A DNA stretch of 52,130 nt from assembly GCA_016187105.1 (NCBI GenBank), contig JACPKK010000001.1, forward strand, positions 1 through 52,130, given 5' to 3'. Below, piece after piece: positions 16,313 through 22,491 of the stretch; positions within the stretch are counted from its first letter, which is position 1; each line of letters begins with the position of its first letter. The DNA comes from Candidatus Curtissbacteria bacterium (GTDB lineage Bacteria; Patescibacteriota; Microgenomatia; Curtissbacterales; GWA2-41-24). Both the position numbers and the translations under genes were made by a program. The notes under the pieces are model-generated. The model saw only the letters and a list, made by a program, of their open reading frames with translations. It did no database searches and was not told where the DNA came from.

Positions 16313-16575
16313 CTCCTAGCCTTAGAGAAAACCTCTATAATTTCATTAATCGATTTTTCTTTGTTTTTGCCATGCATGGCATGGGCTACGTGTTCTTCCA
16401 GATGGCCCTTGAGAATGGTACTGTCGACTGCGCGCAGGGCAGACTGCACCGCTAATGACTGCTGCAGGATATCGATGCAATATCTTCCGGCGGTGACCAT
16501 GCGAATTACGTGATCCAGATGGCCGCGGGCTGTGGTTAATCTTTTGAGGGCATCTTCCTTAACAGTATCTTGCAT
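16309..16575 (-). CDS. csoR: CsoR/RcnR-family metal-responsive repressor
   Basis: An 88-residue all-helical DUF156 protein. Typical family blocks are RGHLDHVIRMV, GRYCIDILQQ and LKGHLEEHVAHA. The metal ligands read Cys-His-His: the Cys in YCIDIL and the HxxxH in GHLEEH. Classical copper CsoR has Cys-His-Cys. The C-H-H set is known from Thermus thermophilus CsoR and, with an extra N-terminal His, from nickel/cobalt RcnR; this protein lacks that N-terminal His (MQDT). Copper sensing is therefore the best guess, supported by the CopB ATPase in the same operon. It is the first gene, directly behind a promoter carrying a likely operator. Confidence 0.85.
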   Translation of the reverse strand: MQDTVKEDALKRLTTARGHLDHVIRMVTAGRYCIDILQQSLAVQSALRAVDSTILKGHLEEHVAHAMHGKNKEKSINEIIEVFSKARR

Positions 16576-16584
16576 GACAATACT

Positions 16585-16613
16585 ATCCTACCCTAGTGGG
16601 GAGGGTATGTCAA
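16585..16613 (-). promoter_or_regulatory. Promoter with CsoR-like operator
   Basis: On the minus strand TTGACA (16613-16608) is separated by exactly 17 bases from TAGGAT (16590-16585). The spacer is almost filled by the inverted repeat TACCCT-N7-AGGGTA (16589-16607) with a G-tract, the form expected of CsoR/RcnR operators. The csoR ATG follows the -10 box by only nine bases, so the transcript has almost no leader. Confidence 0.75.
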
Positions 16614-16626
16614 GGGAAAGTGATTT

Positions 16627-18918
16627 TTATGGAGAGTAATCGGCCTTTAGCTTTTCAACGAAGGTTAAAGCTGTTTCCTCTTTTAAAATCGGAGACTTGG
16701 TCAATTTTTGCCTCATGAGAAAGTATTCATTCCTCGGATAATAATCTGTTATTGGCGGGCTTTTTATGAATTCTTTAAGGAGACTTTGGCGATCGCCAAT
16801 TATTTCAACGGTGATTGCATCTTTTAGATCCGTCCCAGGGGCAAGACTCATAATTTCTTTAAGGTCGGCGGCGACGATTTCATCGGATAACATCCCATCC
16901 AGTCTTTCTTTGGCAAAAGGGCCAGAAGAACCCTCTAAAAAAATGCCCCCGACGCTGCCGGTTTTTTGGATCGCCAAAACATAAGGGAAAACATCGAGGA
17001 AACTTTTAATGGCCATGGCGATTTCGTCTTTGCGGGAACCGTGATAGTAAATCCATTGGCTGACGATCCCGCCTGCGTTTAGGTGTTTGGATAAATCTTG
17101 ATAAAATTCTTTGGAGTGCAGAACCGAGGTACCGGCCGCGTTAAACGGCGGCGGCGGGTCTATAGTAACGATATCGTATTTATTACGGGTTAAGAAAGCG
17201 AAATTTCGGCCGTCGTTTACAATTATTTTCCCTTTGGGGTTATTTAATACCTCTTCGGCGTCCGGATGAAACAGGTACGTAAAGCCCGGAATAGACGGGA
17301 CAAGTTCAATGGCATCAGTTTCCAGATCATGTTTTAAGCTTGAGCGGAAAGTGGTGCCCATGCCAAAAGCAATTACCAGGACTTTCTTGGGATTTTCATG
17401 AAGCGTTATCGGGATATGGGCCATTAACCTTGTTTCGGAAACTCTGGAGGTAGTTGCAACTCCGTCAATAAACAAGCCGAGGTCATCATTTTTGTAATCG
17501 CGATAGCCAAAAACGGAAGCGACTTCGTCTTCTTGAAATTTATAGTCAAAACCGTTTATTTGCGCGGCCCCAATATTGAAATCGTTAGTCTTCCCGTAGA
17601 GACGGTGGTTTTTATAAACAACCAAATAAAAATTGGCACCTATTAAAAATAAGGCGGTTATGAGGGCGGCAGACTTTATAGAAACCAGGCTTCCTTTTTC
17701 ATAAAAAATGAAGGCCAGGGCGAGGGCGAAGTTTGCCAGGGACAAAACGGCAATTGATTGGGACGAGCCGAAAGTCGGGATTAAGAAAAAGCTGGCAATA
17801 AAGCCGCCGGCAATAGCGCCGATGGTATTGCCGAAATAACTCAAGCCGACTACTTTGCCCAGCGACTTTTCCTTGGCGAGCTGGGAGACGACAATGGGGA
17901 AAGTCAGACCCATGACGATAGTTGCCGGAAGAATCATGAAAGCAACGCGGTCGTAGGTATCGATGACAAACTTATGGGCAATTAAAACAGATAACAGGGC
18001 GAAAAAACCGATGGCAAGCTGGCAAAGGCCAAAGGCGAAACTCTGGGATTTTATGTAGCGGGAGATCTTTTCGTACAAAAGACTGCCCACGCCAATTCCG
18101 AAAATATAAATTGCCAAAACGGCGGCGAACGCATAAATAAAAGTGCCGAGAGTAGGCGTTAAGATTCTTGCCCAAAGGACTTCATAAGAGATGGCAACGA
18201 GACCGGATAAAGAAAAGGCAAGAATGACAAAAATGGTTTTTCTGGTTAGAACTTGCGAAAAATCAATTGCTAATTCTTTTTTAACTTTCGCCTTTTGATT
18301 TTTTGCCCCGACTAAATTTGCGGCAAAACCGATCATGACATTGGTGGCGACGGCGACAAGAAGAGTGTTTCGTAAGCCTAAAAATTCAATTAAAACAAAG
18401 GCGGCAATAATAACGCCGAAAACGCCGCCAAGCGTGTTTATTGCATAAAGCAAACTGACGCTTTTGGCAATTGACCTATTATGGTACTGGGCAAACTTAA
18501 TGAGGACCGGAAGGGTGGCGCCCATTAATACGGTCGGAATCAAAATAATTAGAATGGCAAGCGTGAATTTTATAAGAAGCAGGTTGAGGGTAACGGCAGA
18601 CCCGTCGGAGAAGTTAGCATAGAGATTCCTGACCGCCGGAAGAAGTATTAAGGTAGAAGCGGCAGTCAACCCGACAGCTAATTCTAAAAATGAATAAGTT
18701 TTAATGAGCTTTTTGGGAGAAAATTTGTCGGCAAATCTGCCGGCAATCAAGCTGCCAATCGCCAACCCACCCAAGAAAGCAGAGATAACAGCAACAAGCG
18801 AATTGGTAGTACTGCCAAAAATTAAAACTAGAAGCCTTGCCCAGATTATTTCATAAATCAGGCCGGCAGTACCGGAAAAGAAAAACAGGAGATAAATTAT
18901 TTTTGGCGGCAATTTCAT
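16627..18918 (-). CDS. Membrane-fused spermidine synthase-like protein
   Basis: A 763-residue protein. An N-terminal membrane half of about 12-14 helices, with an internal duplication (IYEIIWARLL ... SYEVLWARIL), is followed by a cytoplasmic Rossmann domain. The latter has FGMGTTFRS, DAIELVP and IVTIDPPPPFNAAGTSVLHSKEFY, as in aminopropyltransferases. Such fusions are annotated as 'fused MFS/spermidine synthase'. The aminopropyl-transfer reaction is unproven and substrates may differ. No polyamine genes are nearby. It stands alone behind the metal operon. Confidence 0.75.
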   Translation of the reverse strand: MKLPPKIIYLLFFFSGTAGLIYEIIWARLLVLIFGSTTNSLVAVISAFLGGLAIGSLIAGRFADKFSPKKLIKTYSFLELAVGLTAASTLILLPAVRNLYANFSDGSAVTLNLLLIKFTLAILIILIPTVLMGATLPVLIKFAQYHNRSIAKSVSLLYAINTLGGVFGVIIAAFVLIEFLGLRNTLLVAVATNVMIGFAANLVGAKNQKAKVKKELAIDFSQVLTRKTIFVILAFSLSGLVAISYEVLWARILTPTLGTFIYAFAAVLAIYIFGIGVGSLLYEKISRYIKSQSFAFGLCQLAIGFFALLSVLIAHKFVIDTYDRVAFMILPATIVMGLTFPIVVSQLAKEKSLGKVVGLSYFGNTIGAIAGGFIASFFLIPTFGSSQSIAVLSLANFALALAFIFYEKGSLVSIKSAALITALFLIGANFYLVVYKNHRLYGKTNDFNIGAAQINGFDYKFQEDEVASVFGYRDYKNDDLGLFIDGVATTSRVSETRLMAHIPITLHENPKKVLVIAFGMGTTFRSSLKHDLETDAIELVPSIPGFTYLFHPDAEEVLNNPKGKIIVNDGRNFAFLTRNKYDIVTIDPPPPFNAAGTSVLHSKEFYQDLSKHLNAGGIVSQWIYYHGSRKDEIAMAIKSFLDVFPYVLAIQKTGSVGGIFLEGSSGPFAKERLDGMLSDEIVAADLKEIMSLAPGTDLKDAITVEIIGDRQSLLKEFIKSPPITDYYPRNEYFLMRQKLTKSPILKEETALTFVEKLKADYSP

Positions 18919-18986
18919 CTGGACTCGTGGAAAGAATAATAGCCGATTGGGGTAAACTGGTGCAACTCGTAAAAGAATTATTTGCC

Positions 18987-18995
18987 TGCTATACT
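18987..18995 (+). promoter_or_regulatory. Extended -10 promoter of the pduO gene
   Basis: TGCTATACT fits TGN-TANAAT with one change and ends ten bases before the ATG at 19006. No -35 box is evident. Confidence 0.5.
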
Positions 18996-19005
18996 CTCTC
19001 TCGTT

Positions 19006-19710
19006 ATGATTTACACAAAAGGCGGAGACGGCGGTAAAACTTCTCTTTTTGGCGGAGAGAGGGTAGATAAAAATTCCGCGAGGATTGCGGCTTACGGAAC
19101 TGTTGATGAATTGAATTCACTCGTTGGAGTAATTATTGCAGAGTCAAATGATTATTCTTCGAGCGATCCGGCGAACGGCGGAGAGTCGAGAAGGAGTTCT
19201 CGACCACGTCCGAGATCGCAAGACGAAGTCGTTTTCGGCGGACAAGCTCGAACAATATGCAACGCATGTTGTTCTCGTCCTGAGCTACGTCGAAGGGCTC
19301 GAACAATAACAGACAAACTTCTCCGTATTCAAGCCGAGCTTTTTGTGTTGGGGTCGAGCCTGGCGGTAACTGGGAATATGAAGGTAAGGATGCCAAAAAT
19401 TTCCAAAGCGTGTGTCACTCGCCTGGAGAAAGAGATTGATATTTGGGAAAAGGGCTTAACTCCTCTTAAAAATTTTATTCTGCCTGGGGGCGGGAAAACT
19501 GGAGCGAAACTTCATTTAGCGCGGGCTGTTTGCCGTCGAGCGGAAAGATTGATAGTAGATTTAGACCGCTTGGACAAGCTAAATCCGAACGTATTAGTTT
19601 ATATTAATCGCCTTTCGGACTGGTTTTTTGTGGCGGCAAGATATGCCAATAAGCTGGAAAATATTCCTGAATGGGTTTGGAAAGGGCGTAAGCAAAAGGC
19701 GAAAATCTAA
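19006..19710 (+). CDS. pduO: Cob(I)alamin adenosyltransferase, PduO type
   Basis: The start at 19006 (MIYTKGGDGGKTSLFGGERVDK) is the conserved PduO N-terminus; an in-frame upstream ATG at 18982 lies within the promoter. The enzyme adenosylates cobalamin with ATP to make coenzyme B12. Conserved blocks are the N-terminal ATP loop, AYGTVDELNSLVG, LPGGGKTGAKLHLARAVCRRAER and the C-terminal NRLSDWFFVAARYAN. Between IIAESND and TDKLLRIQAEL the protein carries about 60 extra residues, largely encoded by palindromic repeats; the first, at 19152-19193, matches the one in lgt. The likely client is NrdJ, the B12-dependent reductase encoded nearby. It converges on the PsbP-like gene with a four-base overlap. 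Confidence 0.92.
   Translation: MIYTKGGDGGKTSLFGGERVDKNSARIAAYGTVDELNSLVGVIIAESNDYSSSDPANGGESRRSSRPRPRSQDEVVFGGQARTICNACCSRPELRRRARTITDKLLRIQAELFVLGSSLAVTGNMKVRMPKISKACVTRLEKEIDIWEKGLTPLKNFILPGGGKTGAKLHLARAVCRRAERLIVDLDRLDKLNPNVLVYINRLSDWFFVAARYANKLENIPEWVWKGRKQKAKI
19152..19193. repeat. 42-nt palindromic repeat inside pduO
   Basis: Second copy of the element in lgt (10636-10677), same coding frame, encoding SSSDPANGGESR. A further repeat-like stretch ending in GAAGGGCTCGAACAA extends the insertion to about 19310. Confidence 0.92.
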
Positions 19711-20390
19711 AAAGTTAGGGAGTCGATCATTTTCTGGTGGATTGCGTTGAATTTTTGTTCGTCTTTGGTTTTAGCGTAAGATAAAAGCTTTAACACTACT
19801 CCGTCTTTTAAAATTGCAAAAACGTGCTGGTATTCGGTTTTTGGCCCTTCGAGAGCTGAAAAATGGCGGTCTATCGTATACTCCACCCCCCTACTACCTC
19901 CAATTTCTAAATTTTTGATTTTGGTTACTACCGATTTAACATCCAAAGGTTCCAGAATCTCTTTGCCTGCTTGCAGATTGTAAATTTTTTCAAATTCATT
20001 TTGGTCTACTTTTTCTTTGAGAGCCGAAAACTTAATGAGGATGGCACCGGGCGTCGCCTCTTTTACTTTTGGATCGGTGGTTTGGAAATTGGCGGCGTAG
20101 TCCCCATACTCGCGGACGAACCATTCACTCGGGTATTTGACGGAGAAACCGTAAGTTTTGTTCTCGTAAGTTTTCCACTCGGGCAGAACGTTTTCTACGT
20201 CCGATTTGGGTGATTGTACGTTGGAGAACCATTTTTGCAGCGAATCGCTGTTTAAAATAACAAGTACTAGGATGGCGAGGAGAATAAGCAGTATTAGCGG
20301 TTGGGCAAATCCCCCTTTCGATAGACGGTGCCATGCGATTCTTTCGAATCTAAGACTCAAGGTCTCGATGACTCGACTTTTGGCAGGCAT
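19707..20390 (-). CDS. Membrane-anchored PsbP-like protein
   Basis: A 227-residue protein: residues 1-27 are an extension, then a helix (AQPLILLILLAILVLVILN) and an extracytoplasmic domain. That domain opens YENKTYGFSVKYPSEWFVRE, the hallmark of PsbP/MOG1-type domains common in exported bacterial proteins. Function unknown. The start at 20390 is supported by an extended -10 box (TGCTAAAAT) exactly six bases before the ATG. The repeat-derived MPAKSRVIETLS start is therefore probably translated. SRVIETLS also begins the GltX extension and comes from the same DNA repeat. Confidence 0.6.
   Translation of the reverse strand: MPAKSRVIETLSLRFERIAWHRLSKGGFAQPLILLILLAILVLVILNSDSLQKWFSNVQSPKSDVENVLPEWKTYENKTYGFSVKYPSEWFVREYGDYAANFQTTDPKVKEATPGAILIKFSALKEKVDQNEFEKIYNLQAGKEILEPLDVKSVVTKIKNLEIGGSRGVEYTIDRHFSALEGPKTEYQHVFAILKDGVVLKLLSYAKTKDEQKFNAIHQKMIDSLTF
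20356..20379. repeat. 24-nt repeat at the 5' end of the PsbP-like gene
   Basis: It differs at one base from 33740-33763 in gltX. The core GGTCTCGATGACTCGACTT is read on the minus strand as SRVIETL in both genes. Confidence 0.88.
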
Positions 20391-20396
20391 AACTTT

Positions 20397-20405
20397 ATTT
20401 TAGCA
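20397..20405 (-). promoter_or_regulatory. Extended -10 promoter of the PsbP-like gene
   Basis: Minus-strand TGCTAAAAT ends six bases (AAAGTT) before the ATG. The predicted first transcribed base is the A of ATG. Confidence 0.6.
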
Positions 20406-20411
20406 CAGGAA

Positions 20412-20663
20412 TTATCTATAGACATCTTTTCTGTGATCGATTGTCAAAATCCAAATAATCTTTTTTCCATAATCAAATTCATAGATTATTCTGTATCTTG
20501 AAACCCTTAATTTGTATTTACCTTTAAGCTCCCGACGCAGCGGGGCACCGGCCTTAGGATTCTGGGCAAGCCTTTTGAGTCCTTGGGCGATTGCTTTTTG
20601 ATACCGATGATCCAGCGATTTTAATTGTTTTTCGCCCTCATTTGTGAGGAGGACTTTGTACAT
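20412..20663 (-). CDS. RelE/ParE-family toxin
   Basis: An 83-residue protein with the RelE/ParE pattern: N-terminal YKVLLTNEGEKQLKSLD, then GAPLRRELKGKYKLRVSRYRIIYEFD and the C-terminal WILTIDHRKDVYR. RelE-type members cleave mRNA on the ribosome; ParE-type members poison gyrase. The basic central strand and C-terminal His-Arg fit a RelE-like ribonuclease. Its ATG shares one base with the antitoxin stop (TAATG, 20661-20665), the usual coupled order. Confidence 0.85.
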   Translation of the reverse strand: MYKVLLTNEGEKQLKSLDHRYQKAIAQGLKRLAQNPKAGAPLRRELKGKYKLRVSRYRIIYEFDYGKKIIWILTIDHRKDVYR

Positions 20664-20935
20664 TAGGAGAGCTTGAGATCTTTCAGGACATCTTCAAGCG
20701 GTTTGACTTTACCTGCTTTAATATCTTTTTCCCCGCGGCGGATAGAGGCCATAGTGACAGGGTTGGAAAGAATTTCCAAAGTATCAATCAGGGCATCATA
20801 TTCTTCCTTACTCATGAGAACCGCCTCCGGTTTACCGTTGCGGGTGATTGTAAAGCGAGAAAACATTTTGCTTGCATCATCAATGAGCTCGGCAAACTTA
20901 TTTCTTGCTTCGGTTAAAGGAAGAACAGTATTCAT
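20663..20935 (-). CDS. Phd/YefM-family antitoxin
   Basis: A 90-residue protein starting MNTVLPLTEARNKFAELID, the Phd/YefM DNA-binding N-terminus, with the ITRNGKPEAVLMSKEEYDALIDTLEIL core. The C-terminal tail would wrap the toxin. The start at 20935 is preferred over an upstream ATG at 21049 because it matches the family N-terminus and follows a perfect promoter. It would repress its own operon. Confidence 0.85.
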   Translation of the reverse strand: MNTVLPLTEARNKFAELIDDASKMFSRFTITRNGKPEAVLMSKEEYDALIDTLEILSNPVTMASIRRGEKDIKAGKVKPLEDVLKDLKLS

Positions 20936-20944
20936 AATGATTAA

Positions 20945-20973
20945 ATTGTACAGAATTCTGGCTTTTATGTCAA
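20945..20973 (-). promoter_or_regulatory. Consensus promoter of the toxin-antitoxin operon
   Basis: Minus-strand TTGACA (20973-20968), 17 bases, TACAAT (20950-20945). The antitoxin ATG follows after nine bases, giving a very short leader. Confidence 0.7.
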
Positions 20974-21045
20974 ATGGGAGGCTATGGTAAATCCCCTTTT
21001 CATAATTTAAGTTTAGCACAGAAATTATGGCGTGTAGCGGAAGGG

Positions 21046-21699
21046 TCAAAATTGTTTTAAGGCTTCTAAATGAAAATCATTGAGCGAGGTAATGACCATG
21101 TCGGCAATTAAAAGCCTTTTATCGTCTTTCATTTTTATGTCCGGAACTGCAACACATTTCATCCTTGCCGCTTTTGCAGCCAAGACACCATTTGGCGAAT
21201 CTTCAAATGCAAGACAATTCTGGGGAGGGATGCCGAGTTTTACAGCAGTCGTGATATAGACACCCGGATGCGGTTTCCCGTATGTTTCATGTTCGGCAGA
21301 GTGTATAACCTTAAAATAATCTTTTATACCGAGCTTATCTAATACAGCGTTTATTATTTCTGTTTGAGAGGATGATGCAATTGCCATTGGCAAGCCTGCT
21401 TTTTTAAATGTTTTGACGATTGCTTCTACTCCATCTTTGGCTATGCCTTTCTCATTTACCAGCTCAATTACTTTTTCTACGATTGTTGCTTCAACTTCTT
21501 TTTGGGTAGGTGTTTTCCATGGATAGCGAGAAAACCAGTGTTGTACTACCTCGTCTACCCGCAAGCCCATGGTCTCTTTTGTCATTTCCTCTGTTAAGGG
21601 GACGCCAACCGCGCTGAAAGTAGCGAGTTCCGCTTCTTCCCAGAGAGGCTCGCTATCTATGAGAAGGCCATCCATATCAAAAATAATTGCTTTAATCAT
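21046..21699 (-). CDS. HAD-superfamily sugar phosphatase, HxpB (YniC)-like
   Basis: A 217-residue HAD hydrolase with DMDGLLIDSEPLW (catalytic DxD) at the start. The Ser/Thr motif is in ASSSQTE, the Lys in YGKPHPGVY and the acidic motif in FEDSPNG. The TMGLRVDEVVQHWFSRYPW cap segment is closely like E. coli YniC/HxpB, a hexitol and 2-deoxyglucose 6-phosphate phosphatase. It probably dephosphorylates small sugar phosphates. Its start overlaps the end of the S51 peptidase gene, so the two are co-transcribed. Confidence 0.82.
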   Translation of the reverse strand: MIKAIIFDMDGLLIDSEPLWEEAELATFSAVGVPLTEEMTKETMGLRVDEVVQHWFSRYPWKTPTQKEVEATIVEKVIELVNEKGIAKDGVEAIVKTFKKAGLPMAIASSSQTEIINAVLDKLGIKDYFKVIHSAEHETYGKPHPGVYITTAVKLGIPPQNCLAFEDSPNGVLAAKAARMKCVAVPDIKMKDDKRLLIADMVITSLNDFHLEALKQF

Positions 21700-22361
21700 T
21701 TGGAGTTAAGGATTAAATATTTGCCTTCACCGACTACTTCTACTTTACTGCCCACGATTTTTATGGCCATGTTGTCGTCAAGGGCATAAATTGGCTCTTT
21801 AATGTTTTTGGCAACTTGAGCAAAGTAAGCATTGTTTGCATTTGGGAAAAAGCGCGAATTCAAGTGCGGACGAACATAGAAATTTACCAGACCTAGACCT
21901 TCGTCGCTTCCGTAGCCAAACCATTTTTCGTAATAGATTTTTTTGTCTTTGTTGCCAAGTGCGATTGTCGGATTTGTTACCATACTTCCTGCGCTTATCC
22001 CTGCGTATACTCGGGTTTTAAGTAGTTTGGGTAGAAGATCAGCAAGCCCTGACTTCTTGAGCCAATACATAAGGTGAGGAGTGACGCCGCCGGAGAAGAA
22101 GAGAATATCTACCGCTTCGAGTCTTGGTAGCCACATTTCTTTTGGAAGCGCAGAAATATCTACAATGTCGATAGACTTAAGTTTGAGCTTTTTGATATTA
22201 GAAAGATCTTCGATAAGCCAGCTTTTATCTCCTTCTTCCACATTTGCGGCTGTTGGGATGAAGGCAAGAGAGGTTTTATTAAATGGTTTGCCGACAAGAT
22301 CGGCGAGGGCTTTTTTAATGGTTTTATTGGTGATTCCGCCGGAAGTTAAAAGTAGTTTCAC
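21696..22361 (-). CDS. Peptidase S51 (dipeptidase E)-like protein
   Basis: A 221-residue class I glutamine-amidotransferase-like protein. It has the early LLLTSGGITN, FFSGGVTPHLMYWL and the nucleophile elbow YAGISAGSMV, in which Ser is the predicted nucleophile, plus a HL..RF segment as in PepE. S51 enzymes cleave Asp-X dipeptides or cyanophycin. The GTG start at 22361 lies seven bases after an extended -10 box, TGCTACAAT. Confidence 0.75.
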   Translation of the reverse strand: MKLLLTSGGITNKTIKKALADLVGKPFNKTSLAFIPTAANVEEGDKSWLIEDLSNIKKLKLKSIDIVDISALPKEMWLPRLEAVDILFFSGGVTPHLMYWLKKSGLADLLPKLLKTRVYAGISAGSMVTNPTIALGNKDKKIYYEKWFGYGSDEGLGLVNFYVRPHLNSRFFPNANNAYFAQVAKNIKEPIYALDDNMAIKIVGSKVEVVGEGKYLILNSK

Positions 22362-22368
22362 AAGGGAA

Positions 22369-22377
22369 ATTGTAGCA
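22369..22377 (-). promoter_or_regulatory. Extended -10 promoter of the S51 peptidase operon
   Basis: Minus-strand TGCTACAAT ends seven bases before the GTG start, implying a leaderless message. Confidence 0.55.
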
Positions 22378-22378
22378 G

Positions 22379-22425
22379 ATTCTGGATATACAGAGCCATG
22401 CGGCCCGAACGGGTCTAAAGCCAGA
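22379..22425. repeat. Partial relative of the 74-nt repeat family
   Basis: AGATTCTGG and GCCAGAATGACAAAG frame a different core. This is the same outer inverted repeat as in the 74-nt element with other internal sequence. The following CCCTTCGACTATGCC and GGCTTTGCTCAGGGTGAAC form a second small palindrome before the nrdJ stop. Confidence 0.55.
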
Positions 22426-22491
22426 ATGACAAAGAGGAAACCCTTCGACTATGCCAAGTCTTACTTGGCTTTGCTCAGGGTGAACTAAAGT

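Noticed and set aside
20936..21049. Antitoxin start at 21049
   Set aside because: The extra 38 residues span a consensus promoter (20945-20973) and do not fit Phd/YefM proteins.
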